DNA of 64,000 nucleotides from Diplonema japonicum (GCA_964019335.1 OZ025661.1:400001-464000), one strand, 5' to 3'. Positions 38,987-49,935 are shown, counted from the stretch's first letter. The notes: generated by a model not told the origin, from the sequence alone. Program-made: numbers and translations.

Positions 38987-39932
38987 TTTTTTTTTTTTAA
39001 TTTCAGTGTAGATTTTTTTTTTTTTTCAAAACTTTTTTTTTTAATTTTTACTTCGGAGGAAAAAGGGGTGGTAACAAATAATAATAGGTAAGCCAGTTAA
39101 GCCAAAAAATTAAAGTTGGCTCGTACTTTTTATCTTTGGCTGTAAGTAAAAACGGTGGGGGGGGGGGGGGGGGGGTTTCCCCTTTTTTTTCGCTAGCAGT
39201 TTCTTTTGTCACTTTTTCTCTCGTTTCCCTATCTTTTGTTCTAATGCGTTTCCGCAGTTATCTTTGCTGCAAAGTAATATTAAAAAAAAAAAAGGGAATG
39301 AGGAAAAAATTAGGGCGAGGGTGATTGACTTGTCAATTCCCATTCAGAAGATGTACTTTTCGCCTTCTGTTTCCGCATCTCTTCAGCCAAGCATGTTTTA
39401 TTCAGCTGACCACGAAACTCAGTGCTTTTTTTCCCTAATCTCGATTCTAATCGGAAACTGTACTGACGAGTATATCATATCCCTCCCCCTTCCCCCCCCA
39501 CCCCCTCTTCTTCATATATTGCGATCTTGCCGCAAAAAGAAGAAGGAAACCGAAAGAGATAGCTTCTCTTTTTTGATGGCCTTTCTCCCCCCCCCCTTTT
39601 TTTTCCCATCGAACGATTGCCTTTCCACAAAAAAAAGCAAAAAGAAAAAAAAAAGAAACTCAAATTAACATGCAAACCCCTAAAAAGGGAGGGGGTATGG
39701 TCAGTACTAGGTATCTCTCTCAGTTTTGATCTAATCTTGCGACTCCTCCAAGTGCTGATCTCTTCAGGCAAGTAGCACCCTTCTATGGAGAGTACTTTTC
39801 CCGACCACGGTTTCCGCAAAAAAAAAAAAATACCATGAAGAAAAAGAAGGGGGGTAACTTATTTTTCTCTTTCTCTTTTTTTCTTTTTTTTTTTTTTGGT
39901 GGCGAACTGGACCTCACCCCATGTTCCTCATC
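38987..39932. other. Spacer without recognisable gene
   Basis: A mixed stretch of homopolymers and some normal-complexity DNA (39310-39480 and 39670-39830). The open frames on both strands have no domain and end in Lys or Phe runs. Confidence 0.55.
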
Positions 39933-41498
39933 TTAGCAAAGACAAACAGGTGCGGAGATGGAAGCATTGCCCGCATCAGAAGGACACCATGGACTAGGAA
40001 GAGGCCCCGTCTGACTGAATACCACAAAGGCAGTAGCCTCCTTGGTGAGGCTGGGTATTTCAACAGTATGGCCAGCCTGCACCTGAATACGGTAAGACAC
40101 CATGCGTTCCTCAGCAACCCCGTACCGAGGAGCACAGGAAGAGGGTGCAAATCCAGCACGAGGAAGGAGATAAGGAAACCCACCGTCCACCTCATCCGAA
40201 CAAGGCGGGCAGTGATAGTGAGACAAAACAAACTCACAAACATCAGCACAACAAGTCAGTTTCAAATCCATGTAATCAGCACACGGCAACATAGGCAGGT
40301 GCATGTTCATCTCTCGCATGCTTTCCGGAATATCGGTTAATGTCATGTCTGCTGAACTATACTGTATAGCCCCTTTCAAAGGAACAGCCTCAACATTTTC
40401 TGCACCAATCTTCACTTGTACACCATTCACACACGGAGCAGGAACAGGGCCACGAGGGGGCGGGGGATTGATCCAGGCACACCCATTGTAACCTGTTCCA
40501 TCCACTCTCCAGACACCTTTGCCTTGTTCGTTTACGCATTTAATCTTTCCAAGGCTTACCTGTTCTCCGAAGCCGTTGCACGTGTAAGTACAGCTTGTCC
40601 CCACGGGAGATGTGATCGAAGAACAATGCCCCGCCACCCCGTTGATGTACGGGCTTATACCACGCGTGTTCCTGTTGAGCTCGGAGGGGACCATGCACAC
40701 CACATCGCTCGTGCATAGTTCGGTGGTACCACCGCTCCATGTCGCTGTGCCGTCGCCGTTGTCCACGCACTCCATGATGCGGGTTTTAGAGTAACCAGGC
40801 TGACATCGAAACTGGCATAGTTCACCTGCTTCGATTGACGTGGATGCACCATCACACTCCAGCAGTGACCATGGTACCATGTTTGCTGTGAGAGAAGATG
40901 GCGGGGAATCTGTGCACTTTGCCGGTCCATTGTTAACCGACACATGGAACACCCAAGGAAGCTTGGGAAGTGAACAGGGTAACGTTCGAGAACAGGGAAC
41001 AAGGCTGGTCTCGTTAAGCCATGCTGTGAACACCCCGGACTCGACACCTTTTACAACCCCATAGTAAAACTCAGTAAGCACACCCGTTGAGACGGTGATC
41101 GTTGTGCTGCCTTTAACACCAAGAGCGTAGTTACCAGTGTCGCGGTTGTAGCATTCGATCGAACTGTCGGCAAAGAGTGGTACACTGTCCTCGGGGTCTA
41201 CTAGTCCTAAACAGTTCATCTTGAGGTATGTTTCGAAGTCGTCTGTCACCGTGTCTGCCCCTACCTCCATTCCTTCGTTGATGGGCTTGCAGAAACCCTG
41301 CAGTCTGGCGGTAGTGATCTTTGCACTGCCGTCTCTCATGTGGACTGCTCCCGTAACATTCTCGCCGCCCCCACTGCCGTACGCCATGAGCCACATCGCA
41401 AAGGTACCAGGTTGTTGTTTTGATGTAGCCGTGCAGATGACCGCAAGCTGCGCTTCCACATGGATCAGCAGTCCGCATAGGACACTGATTAGCAACAT
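39933..41498 (-). CDS. Secreted sushi (CCP)-domain protein
   Basis: Predicted 521 residues from ATG at 41498. That start gives a clean signal peptide, MLLISVLCGLLIHVEAQ, while the longer upstream frame is homopolymer-derived. Residues about 195-262 and 268-340 have the four-Cys sushi/CCP pattern: CDGASTSIEAGELCQFRCQPGYSKTR then MECVDNGDGTATW, and CTYTCNGFGEQ then KCVNEQGKGVW. The N-terminal 190 residues and the C-terminal 180 (CCADVCEFVLSHYHCPPCSD) are Cys-rich without a recognised family. No transmembrane segment is visible, so it is probably secreted. Sushi modules mediate extracellular protein binding. They are uncommon outside animals but known in several protists. The gene is followed by the GH15 enzyme, another secreted protein. 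Confidence 0.75.
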   Translation of the reverse strand: MLLISVLCGLLIHVEAQLAVICTATSKQQPGTFAMWLMAYGSGGGENVTGAVHMRDGSAKITTARLQGFCKPINEGMEVGADTVTDDFETYLKMNCLGLVDPEDSVPLFADSSIECYNRDTGNYALGVKGSTTITVSTGVLTEFYYGVVKGVESGVFTAWLNETSLVPCSRTLPCSLPKLPWVFHVSVNNGPAKCTDSPPSSLTANMVPWSLLECDGASTSIEAGELCQFRCQPGYSKTRIMECVDNGDGTATWSGGTTELCTSDVVCMVPSELNRNTRGISPYINGVAGHCSSITSPVGTSCTYTCNGFGEQVSLGKIKCVNEQGKGVWRVDGTGYNGCAWINPPPPRGPVPAPCVNGVQVKIGAENVEAVPLKGAIQYSSADMTLTDIPESMREMNMHLPMLPCADYMDLKLTCCADVCEFVLSHYHCPPCSDEVDGGFPYLLPRAGFAPSSCAPRYGVAEERMVSYRIQVQAGHTVEIPSLTKEATAFVVFSQTGPLPSPWCPSDAGNASISAPVCLC

Positions 41499-42552
41499 GT
41501 GAAGGGACCTTGATGTGCTGTGAGAGTGAATGGGGGGATAAATAAAACACTTACCAGTATGCTTTACTACGGAAGATAAGAAAAAGCCATGATGGGGGGG
41601 GGAGGGATTGCCGTAAAAAAAAAAAAAAAAAAAAAACGATTGAGTTCGAGTGCTTTTTGGTACTCGAAGAGGAGAAACAAAAAAAAGAGACATTTACAAA
41701 AGGAAAAGAAATGGGGCTTTGATTGCAACACTAGGTGGCGTTAAGCGTGCAATGCAAGAAACATCCCAGGATCTGAATCCCGTCTTTTAATGGTGTAGTC
41801 AAAAAAAAAGGGGGGGAGGGGAGAAGAAAAGTCAACATATTCTTCTTCTTTGCATGTGTGTGGGGAGTTCTTTTTTTTTTTTTTTTTAAAGGAACATGAA
41901 AAAATACGGGTTCAGATGTGAATTCAGGATTCAGGTTTCGGGCTATTTTATTTGTACCCCGCTCAACCACTTACTAGGGGAGGGGACGGCAGCAATGTGT
42001 AAGGGTCGGCGAAGAGGAAAAAAGAGTCAGCTGATTGTTTGTGCAAGCCGTTTTCACCTACAGTAGGGATAAACGGACAAGCTGCCTCTACTCTTTTTTG
42101 CAATAACAATTCTATTCAAAAATTTGTTTACTTGTTCCAGCAAAAAAAAAAAAAGAAAAAAGAGTGAAAGGAGTCATATCCTTCCTACCAAAGGCCTGAA
42201 AGAAAAGGTTAAAGCTAAAGTTTGGTATTTTGTACCCGCCTGGTGTACGCGACTCAAGTTACATTAGATCAAGGGGCTGATCCCAAGAATCTGATTCGCT
42301 TTTTCTAAACTGAAACCATGGAGGAGACAGTGGTTTGCATAACACCTAGGAAGACTTATTGTTCGCATTAAGAGAGAAGAAGAGAAAAAAAAAAAAAAAG
42401 AAGGTAAGTAAGGATGGCATGAAATGCCTTCTTACTCAGCAAAAAGTGGTTCACTTTTTCTTCTCCTCACGCATTGAAACAAAAAAAAAGAGAAAACGTT
42501 CTTTTTTGGGAGGGAGGGGGGGGGAGAGAGAGAGAAGAATGTGACACCTTAC
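41499..42552. other. Spacer with dispersed repeat
   Basis: No gene is seen. It holds copy A of a dispersed repeat (42024-42150). The stretches 41710-41780 and 42160-42360 are of normal complexity but unrecognised. Confidence 0.55.
42024..42150 (+). repeat. Dispersed repeat, copy A (fullest)
   Basis: Ordered words: AGTCAGCTGATTGTTTGTGC, AAGCCGTTTTCACCTACAGT, GGACAAGCTGCCTCTACTCT, TTTTTTGCAATAACAATTCT, TTTGTTTACTTGTTCCAGCA, then an A run. Its first half matches copy B (56061-56144, same strand). Its second half matches copy C (25670-25760, opposite strand). Confidence 0.8.
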
Positions 42553-44016
42553 CTACAGCTTGCTGCGCATGTGCAACGCATTAAGGATGTTTGCATAGCT
42601 CCACGTGAGGCCGAAGGCGGAGAGCTGGTGCCCATCGTTCTTATCGATCTGCTCATAGACAACACCGTTCCCCTGCACATGGTAGTGCACACGGGTCATG
42701 ATGGAGTCACCAGCCGCCTTTGCAGAGGCGATGAGCTGAGCAGGGGTGTCGGCCTTCAGGTGCTCCCTCCACCCACGGAACTCTTCTGTCTTAAATGGCA
42801 TCTCCCTTGCTGTGCCCTGGTACGCGTTGTGCGCTCCCACCCCGTGTGCCACCTTGTAGTACAGCTCCGCCACTGCCGTGGACAGCAGCTGCCACGGGTT
42901 CCCGCCACCGTACTTGTCGTTGGGGTACCTCCCAATCAGCACCCCTGGCACGCCGTTCTTGGTGTCCTTGTTGTTGATCGGGTACTGCGCGCAGAACACC
43001 TGCTCGTAGAACGCCACCGTCTTCGCAGCCTTGTCCCCCAGCGGGCCGTACTCCGTGTCGTTCCCACCGAAGCTAGCAATGGCGTGGATCACTGCCCCGT
43101 CCACCTCCCTCATTGTCGCCTCGAAGAAGTAGTACCCGTTCCAGTGCCCTGCGAGGGAGCTCCTGACAGCCGCTGCCGTCGCTTTGTACTGTGCTGCGTC
43201 AGACGTCTCGCCGATCTTCGTGAAGAACGCCGCTGCCTCGTTCAAGGCGTGCACGTACGCCATGCGGTTCCAGAAGAAGTCTGTGGACTGGACCTCCTCC
43301 CACAGGTCGCACCCGTTGGACTGCCAGTTGTTCACAACCCACCCAAGGTCTGTCTTGATAAGTTCCACCACCTCTGCTACCTCGGCATTGAGACCTTGCG
43401 CACGGAGAATCTCACCCCACACGGTCATGGAGTTGGCGCGCAGGGCGGGGCCGTCAGTCTGGGGCCTGCACCACCCGCCGGGGAAGACTTCACCAGACGG
43501 AAGCTCGAACTTGGGTTCTGTCAGCACGCTGATGTCGTGCGGGTCCTGCTCTGCCTGGCGGGCCTTCACCCAACCCGTGTAGGCTGTCATGACCGTCTTC
43601 ACTTCAGTGTAGGAGTCGTTGCTGGTCTTCATGTATGCAACAGTGGAGAGCCCAGCATCACGCATCCAGTGGTAGTAGTACGACCCACCGCCGTTCACCA
43701 TGGTGTCGGGAGAGGCGACAACACCCCCGCTCCCATCGATGTTGAGGTTCTTTCTGAAGTTGTTCTTCATCTCGGATATGAACCCGGGTGTGAACCCAGT
43801 GCCAGAGGCTGTCATCTTCAACTCACCACATGCGTCCACCCCAGCAGGGAAGAAGCACCAAGGATCCTGTGACCCCATCCCTGCAGGCGACCAGCAGCAC
43901 CCACTCGCCTCACATTGCTGCTGGTTCGTCCCGATATGCCCGCAGTCCACCCTGTCCGCGTCGGGGACGCTACACTGTGCACCGAGCGCAACAAGAGGCA
44001 GTACTGTTAACAACAT
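42553..44016 (-). CDS. Secreted glucoamylase (GH15) with trefoil domain
   Basis: Predicted 487 residues from ATG at 44016 (upstream frame is homopolymer). A signal peptide (MLLTVLPLVALGAQC) is followed at 15-57 by a P-type trefoil domain with its six Cys (DCGHIGTNQQQCEASGCCW, PWCFFP). The rest is a GH15 (alpha/alpha)6 barrel: YYYHWMRDAGL, RANSMTVWGEILR, and the catalytic acid in CDLWEE (E240, matching the fungal general acid). The base lies in VVYEQIDKNDG (E455), followed by LTWSYANIL. Both catalytic Glu are present, so it should release glucose from alpha-1,4-glucans outside the cell or in a digestive compartment. Trefoil modules occur on animal GH31 glucosidases; the pairing with GH15 is notable. 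No intron was seen. Confidence 0.92.
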   Translation of the reverse strand: MLLTVLPLVALGAQCSVPDADRVDCGHIGTNQQQCEASGCCWSPAGMGSQDPWCFFPAGVDACGELKMTASGTGFTPGFISEMKNNFRKNLNIDGSGGVVASPDTMVNGGGSYYYHWMRDAGLSTVAYMKTSNDSYTEVKTVMTAYTGWVKARQAEQDPHDISVLTEPKFELPSGEVFPGGWCRPQTDGPALRANSMTVWGEILRAQGLNAEVAEVVELIKTDLGWVVNNWQSNGCDLWEEVQSTDFFWNRMAYVHALNEAAAFFTKIGETSDAAQYKATAAAVRSSLAGHWNGYYFFEATMREVDGAVIHAIASFGGNDTEYGPLGDKAAKTVAFYEQVFCAQYPINNKDTKNGVPGVLIGRYPNDKYGGGNPWQLLSTAVAELYYKVAHGVGAHNAYQGTAREMPFKTEEFRGWREHLKADTPAQLIASAKAAGDSIMTRVHYHVQGNGVVYEQIDKNDGHQLSAFGLTWSYANILNALHMRSKL

Positions 44017-44213
44017 TTTTTTTTTCTTTTTCTTATTTATCAGACCAGGTTTTTTTTTTTCTCCCTCTTCTGAGTGCGGGTTCGCTGGTAAAAAAAAAGA
44101 AAAAAAAAGAAAAAAAGCTAGCGGAGTAGAAAGGAAAACCCTTCCATACCGGAAAAAAAAGTTTTTTTTATGGGATAAAAAGAAGAAAAAAAAAAAAAAA
44201 AAAGGAGGGTGTA

Positions 44214-45068
44214 TCACGACACGCAAGGTATCACAAAGACAACAGAAAGCTCTTCAAAGGCAGAGGCCTGCACGACAAGACTGTGCGAATCGGTGAAGTG
44301 CATGAGAACTTGCGTCGGCGAGATCTTATCGATCTCCAAGAGGGAGAGGAACTTTTTGCAGTCCACGATGCACGTGGCGGTGGTGACACCAAGGGTGGCT
44401 GAAGAATCACACGGCTTGCCAATGGTTAAACTGCGGTACTGGGAAGCTGAGGAAAAGAGAGGCGTTTGGGTGCGAATCTCTAAAACACCATTTGTAACAC
44501 CATCAGGGGAGTGAGACGTATCTGCTGTCAACGTCAATTTATCCGCAATTTTCCCCATCCTCTCAATAAAGGGCCTCACGTCCACTATTGGAGGCAAGAA
44601 CAGCGACACGGTGTTTGAACCCAACCCAGCACATTCGGGCATATCGATGTCCCCAACCTCTTCCTCCGTCATGACCCCAACAGGGATTTCTTGAATGACA
44701 TCATGTGAGGCTGTTCCTTTCATCACCATGCAAATTTGTAAAACCGGTTTTTTCAATGCTGTGACGCCTAGTTTTATTGTTACGTCCTTTGCCCTTTCAG
44801 CGCCTTTTAGGACCCTCAGTAGGGTGCCCACGTCCACCTTCAGGTAAATCTCGTCGTTCATCTTGCTCTCGATTCGCATGGCTTCCATGACCTGGGTTGT
44901 CTTCACACTGCATAGTACCTGGCACTTCCCCGCACCCCCTTCCGAGCAAATAAACAACAACCTTCTTGCCGACAATTTGAAAACCGCCTCGTTCCTGTTC
45001 ACTCTTTGGATTACCGTCAAAACCTGGACGAGCACACGGACTTGTCTCAGCTGGGCTCTGAACCTCAT
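44214..45068 (-). CDS. HUS1: HUS1 checkpoint clamp subunit
   Basis: Predicted 284 residues, the usual HUS1 length, single exon. The start MRFRAQL matches the family start (MKFRAKI-type), followed by VLTVIQRVNRNEAVFKLSARRLLFI. Later come NDEIYLKVDVGTLLRVLKGAERAKDVTIKL, KPVLQICM, QEIPVGVMT, DIDMPE and LFLPPIVDVRPFIERMGKIAD. These are the two PCNA-like folds of HUS1. Together with RAD9 and RAD1 it forms the 9-1-1 clamp loaded at stalled or damaged DNA. RAD9 and RAD1 are not in the window. It is one of two DNA-damage genes here with Ku80, but they are not adjacent. The A run directly 5' of ATG is as in other genes. Confidence 0.92.
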   Translation of the reverse strand: MRFRAQLRQVRVLVQVLTVIQRVNRNEAVFKLSARRLLFICSEGGAGKCQVLCSVKTTQVMEAMRIESKMNDEIYLKVDVGTLLRVLKGAERAKDVTIKLGVTALKKPVLQICMVMKGTASHDVIQEIPVGVMTEEEVGDIDMPECAGLGSNTVSLFLPPIVDVRPFIERMGKIADKLTLTADTSHSPDGVTNGVLEIRTQTPLFSSASQYRSLTIGKPCDSSATLGVTTATCIVDCKKFLSLLEIDKISPTQVLMHFTDSHSLVVQASAFEELSVVFVIPCVS

Positions 45069-45939
45069 TCTTTTTTTTTTTTTTTTTTTTTTTCCTTACA
45101 GAAGATCTTTGTTTTTTTTTGATGAAAAGAACAGAAAATAAAACTGACGCGAGGCAAGGAAAGAAGAGAGAGAAAAACGGGGGAAAAAAAAGGAAAAAAA
45201 AAGAATAGGAGTACAAGGAAAGGGGGAACAGAGAAAAACGAAAAAGAAGAAAAGTGTGGCAAAAGAGAATAAATAAATAAATAAAAAAAAACTGGCGAGA
45301 AAAATAAACAGCAAAATTCTTTTTTTTTCTTCCAACAGTACAGCTTCGGGGGAAAAGGGGGGGGAGCAACCCCTCTCCCATTTTGGTTCTTTTTTTTTTT
45401 CTTTCTTGCCCCTTAACAGCGTCACGTAAAATGACTCGAAAAAACAAAAACAGAACAAAAAACCCGGGGGAGAAAAAAAAAGGGGGGGGGAAAGAGAAAA
45501 AAGGAGGGTGCGAAAAGGAGGGGGTCTTATCAGCATCCCCCCCCCCCCCCCCCACCCTCCCTTCTTTTTTTAAAGCCCAGCTTCGCTAATGCTTTTACGT
45601 TTCACAAAAATAGAAAAAAGTTGCTATGTGCAAACTTCGCCGGTTCAGTCCTATCCAAAGATGCTGAAACTTTGTGTCGTGGTGTAATAATAATAATAAT
45701 AAAAAAAAAGAGGGGAAAAAAAGTACTGCACAAGGAACACAACGGTTTTTTTTTTTTTTTTTAATGGCTTTTCTTGGTGTGTTTATTGCGCAAATATCTC
45801 TGAGAAACGCAGGGAAGAAGGGCAGATAAAAGAGTGTATGTGCCCTCTTCAATTTTTTTCCCCCCTCCCAAAAACTGAATGTAGGAAAGTAAGTGTTGTA
45901 AACAAGTTTTTCATCCAGGAGGCTGAACCGGAAAAGTTC

Positions 45940-45976
<37 letters not shown>

Positions 45977-47292
45977 AGGAAAACCGTCCCCTCTCGTACA
46001 TAGCAATTCGAAAACTTAGAAAAGTTCTAAAACTTGCAAAACTAAAAGTAACTTACAGTTTCAAAAGGAGGGAGGGAAGGGTCCGGTCAGAAAGAAAAAA
46101 AAAGAGAAAAAGAATTGAGGACTGATTGCATTTTTTTTTTCTTTTTTTTTTTTTCCATCTTCCCCTCTTTTTTTTTTCTCCTTTTTTTCCCCTTTACGGA
46201 AAGCATATAAAAAAACAGAAAAATGGGGGTCAAAATTGTATCAAACAGCTACAAAGGGGGGAAACCCCCCTCCTCCCGATGCGTTTTCCTTTGTTTATTC
46301 ATTCGTTTTTTTTTTTTTTTTTTTTTTTTTTTCGTGTTTCAAGTTGAAAAAGGGGAGGGGGTGAAAATAAACACGCTTCCCCCTGTCCCACCCTAAATAA
46401 AGGGAACAAAGTGACCTTAAGGGTCACCTTCACCCATTATTGAGGGGAAATGATTTTTGTTTTTTTTTTTTTAACAATGGCTTTTATTTTGGCCCAAAAA
46501 TGATTTTTTTTGTTCCAAAAGAAAATAAAAAAGGGGGGAAAGAAAAATAACCCAACGCGACAAAAGGAACGAAAAAAAAAAGAAGGGGGGAGAGAGGATT
46601 TAAAAAATAAAAAAAAAAAAAAACCGGATAAACAAAAAAAAAAAAAAAAACGATACAAAACATCGCCAAATCAACAGGTGCGGAAATACAAGACAGTAAA
46701 AAAGGATGGGTTCTGGTGGACCCTTCCCCCTCTTTTTTTTTTTTTTTTTTTTTTTTTCATGACAGAACTTGTTCGTGTAGTTATTAAAAAAGAAAGCTGG
46801 CTGCGTCATGCATCACACATAATCTCTTTAGTAGGTAAGAGGTCCGTCCACGTTGCGCACAAACGTAGAAACCGCCAATTCTTTTTTCTCCCCCTTCTTT
46901 TCTTTCTTTTCCCCCCCCTCTGCTATCCAACTATGAAATACAAAGCCACTAGGGAAAAAAAAAAGAAAAAAAAAGCCATTTTATTATTGTATCTTTTATT
47001 CTTTCTTTCTTTCTGGGTAATGGCAACCATGGCATCAGTATGGTTTCACACGGCGAACAGAGAAGAAGAAGAAGAGAAAAAAAAAAAAGAAAAAAAAAAA
47101 AGAAAACAAAAAGAGATAAAAGGAGGCCAGAGTCCGTGGCCCCCCCTGCACAAGCACTGTCATACTTAAAAAAAAGCGAGAAAAAAAAAAAAGAGTTGAA
47201 GGAGAGTCTTTTTTTTTGTGTAGAACCTCCCCTTAAAACCCCCCATTTCGCGGCTACTCGAAAGCACGCGAACTGAAGGGAGAAAAGGCCTC
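45069..47292. other. Long low-complexity spacer
   Basis: More than 2 kb without a supported gene. A runs, G runs and pyrimidine blocks dominate. Normal-complexity islands (45600-45700, 46660-46720, 46760-46890) are unrecognised. A copy of the second dispersed repeat is at 47112-47162. Confidence 0.6.
47112..47162 (+). repeat. Second dispersed repeat, copy 2
   Basis: AGAGATAAAAGGAGGCCAGA, then GTGGCC, a C run and CTGCACAAGCACTGT. It aligns with 26981-27031 over about 50 bases. It lies about 130 bases past the stop codon of the proline dehydrogenase gene. Confidence 0.7.
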
Positions 47293-49143
47293 CTAAACAC
47301 CAGTGACCCTCCTCCTGATCTCCTTGGTGAGCATAGTAATTTCCTTGTCGGCGAATTCCTGAATGGAGCTGTTCTCTTGTGCCCTTCTAATAAGGTATGG
47401 CATCACCTCTTTCACAGGCCCATAGGGAACATACTATTTATTTTTATTTTTAAAAAAAGAATTTCCCCCCCCCCCCCCCCGTTTCATTACCTTGTACGCA
47501 TTATACCCATGCTGCCCAAGCGGGAGGGTGAGCTGGTCTGCCATACCCATCAGTTGCCCGAAGTAAACACCACCGGAGTTCTGAAGAAAAAAAGAATCCT
47601 TTTTTTGCAAAAAAAAAAAAAAAAAAACCTTATGGATGCCTCTCTCAGCCATCGTCTCAATAATGTACTCAATGGATTCCTTGTTGTGCGAGCCCACCAT
47701 CAGCCCAACGTCCTTATGAGGCATTTGTTCCATGATGATTTGCACGCAGGTGTTGAAGTTGTCGTGGGTGGCCTGGAGGGTGGGCATGATGGGTGAGGCG
47801 TAGTTCTTCCTCTCTGCGATCTCACGCTCCTGGACCATGTACGCACCACGGACAAGCTTCCCGGCGAACTTCCACCCCTCCCTCCTCCCACGCTCTAGAT
47901 CATTCTTAATCCTCGACTCCATAAAGGTCAGGTAACATTGGTATGTGTTGTAAATCCTAGGGTTCTGCACGTTATAGATCCTTTGAAGGAGCAGAGTGAA
48001 GTGATCGATGGCAACCTGCAGGTATGTCTGCTCGGCGTCGATCATAACGTTCACCTTGTTCTCAACAGCGGCCTTCGCGAATTTGTTGATTCTTGTAACC
48101 AGATTATCCAGCAGCATTGTTTCCTCCTTGTTCAACAAGGGCAGCGCACCTGAGTGAGTCAACGCACGTAACTGGTTGGGCTTCCTGATCTCCCTGTCAC
48201 CGTCCAATACAATTGAAAGCGATTCCAATGTCAACAAGCGGGTGTAGTCTAGGTAGTCGACCTCACCATTCGCTCCTTTGATCACGTGGAACATTTTCTC
48301 TGCTTCCTCGTCTGATACCGGGGTTTTACATATACGTGCAAGGCCGTTTTTCCACTGTACTAAATTGACGCTTTTCATGACTGTGGGGCATGAAACGATC
48401 TTTCTGTATTCTTCAAGAGGGGTGGTGCGTTCGATGTACTGCGGGGAGAAACCTTCGACCCATGATCTACGGGTGGCCATGAGCAGGGCGGACATTCTCT
48501 CGAGAAGGGCCGGTTTGCAGAGTGCGGTGAGCTTTACAGCGCAGAATGCTTTGCCGTCTGACTTATTCCGAGACGCGTGTTCAATGCACTCCAAGATGGT
48601 GTTTAGGTTTTCATCGCATTCCTTCTCACTGTGGTAGTCGTAGATACGCGCGGAGGTGACGTCCTCCCTTTGACGGGAAACAAGGACACCGTCCATTCTT
48701 TCTATCGAAGCGGTTTGTTTCTGATTTGTACGCTCGTCTTGAGGAACGTCGTTTTCTGCCGCGTAGTCGAGAATGGCACCAACACCAACATCGCTGAGCT
48801 TCTCAAGGGTGGGTTGGATCTCGTCAATGTTCTCGCCTCCGCAGAAATGCTTGAAAAACGTTCGCTTCACCAGTACATCGTTGGTCAGCCTCTTTCCTAC
48901 TGTCATCTCGCCCATTTTGATTAACTTCTGTGCGTTTCTCACCAAGGGTTGGATCGTGCAGAGGCGAAAGACAACGATGGCTCTCAGGAGTTCCATGTTT
49001 GTTTTGGACTTGTAGGCTTCGCGGGCGTTCGTAAAATCAACCTGACTCGTTCTACTTTCGTTGTTCCCCCTCGCAGCATGGCTTGTGTGCATACTCGGGT
49101 GTTGCATTGCAGTCGAGAGCAGCCCTTTACTTCCCTTTTTCAT
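47293..49143 (-). CDS. PRODH: Proline dehydrogenase
   Basis: Three exons: 49143-47629, 47580-47491 and 47433-47293, giving 581 residues. Introns are 48 nt (multiple of three, stop-free) and 57 nt. A basic N-terminus (MKKGSKGLLSTAMQHPS) fits a mitochondrial presequence. The barrel shows AFCAVKLTALC, NVMIDAEQTYLQ, YQCYLT, KLVRGAYMVQERE and LMVGSHN, and after splicing YFGQLMGMADQLTLPLGQ and KYVPYGPVKEVMPYLIRRAQENSS. This is the eukaryotic PRODH signature including the FAD- and proline-binding residues. It oxidises proline to pyrroline-5-carboxylate in mitochondria, passing electrons to quinone. An insert at about 280-350 with EF-hand-like wording (GANGEVDYLDYTRLL) matches animal PRODH. The last exon is missed if the intron is not removed. 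Confidence 0.94.
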
Positions 49144-49235
49144 CTTGTCTTTTTTTTTTTTCTTCTCCTGGTGGGGTTGAGAATGAGAGAAAGAAAGGGG
49201 GGGGAGGGGGGAAAGGAAAGAAAAAAACAACACTT
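49144..49235 (-). promoter_or_regulatory. Candidate trans-splice acceptor of proline dehydrogenase
   Basis: On the minus strand a pyrimidine tract of about 45 nt (49171-49235) runs into TCAACCCCACCAG. The AG (49168-49169) is followed by a GAGAAG plus A-rich leader of 24 nt before the ATG. One of the clearest examples of the tract-AG-leader-ATG layout in this window. Confidence 0.5.
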
Positions 49236-49336
49236 ATTATTTTCCCAAAAAAAAAAAATGTTTTACACCGCTGTCTCTGCTTCTTTTTGTTGTTTTTTTA
49301 TTTCGGCGTTTTGCGCCTCGGCTCTCTTAATATAAT

Positions 49337-49711
49337 TCAACAGAAGCAGTTTTCGACGCCGAAGGCTGATAATGTGGAGTTCTCTCTTTCTTTAGTATGT
49401 GCATACCACAAAACCTCATCTGTCACCTGCACTCGTTTGTAAGGGTTAAGTTCGAACATGCCGTTGGCAGGGCGGGCTGTGGGGGTAAAAATAGGTATAA
49501 AATTGAAGAGAAAAAAAAGCTCCATACCCACATGGAACTCGCTATTCAATGTTTTATCTCTGATTATCAGTAACCGGGTGATCTCCTTGTTCACTTTCTC
49601 CACCTCCATCCGCGCCAAGAATGTGTTCGATATTTTCCTAGCCGTCGCCTTGAAGCTCGGGTGGTGCTCGCTGGTCAAGCTGACCAATCGGAAGGCAGTA
49701 CTCCGAAGCAT
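49337..49711 (-). CDS. Small protein of unknown function (107 aa)
   Basis: Two exons, 49711-49528 and 49476-49337, with a 51-nt intron (GTATGG...CCACAG) that is a multiple of three and free of stops. The exon-only product is 107 residues. The N-terminus MLRSTAFRLVSLTSEHHPSF is basic and hydroxylated without acidic residues early, which could be a mitochondrial targeting sequence. The helix ARMEVEKVNKEITRLLIIRD and the C-terminal PANGMFELNPYKRVQVTDEVLWYAHT give no family I recognise. It could be a small mitochondrial ribosomal or respiratory subunit, but nothing proves it. The intron and the tidy ends make a real gene likely. It sits 193 bases 5' of proline dehydrogenase in the same direction. 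Confidence 0.65.
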   Translation of the reverse strand: MLRSTAFRLVSLTSEHHPSFKATARKISNTFLARMEVEKVNKEITRLLIIRDKTLNSEFHVGMELFFLFNFIPIFTPTARPANGMFELNPYKRVQVTDEVLWYAHTKERENSTLSAFGVENCFC

Positions 49712-49725
49712 TTTTTTTTTTGCAC

Positions 49726-49758
<33 letters not shown>

Positions 49759-49935
49759 AAGAAGACCAAGACTTTTTTGCAGAGTGCTAAGTGCCAAGTC
49801 ACGGACAGAAGGTTGCCAACAGACCAACAACAAACAGGACGGCAGAGGCACTGGGGGCACCGAGCAGTTAAATAAAAATTTAAAAAAAAAGAAAAACTCC
49901 GACAAAACGCCCCCCTAAGGTGGGTACACCAAGGG

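Noticed and set aside
42541-43872. Plus-strand open frame of 443 codons
   Set aside because: It is antisense to the GH15 gene and rich in His/Val/Leu/Arg as expected of the shadow of a GC-rich gene.
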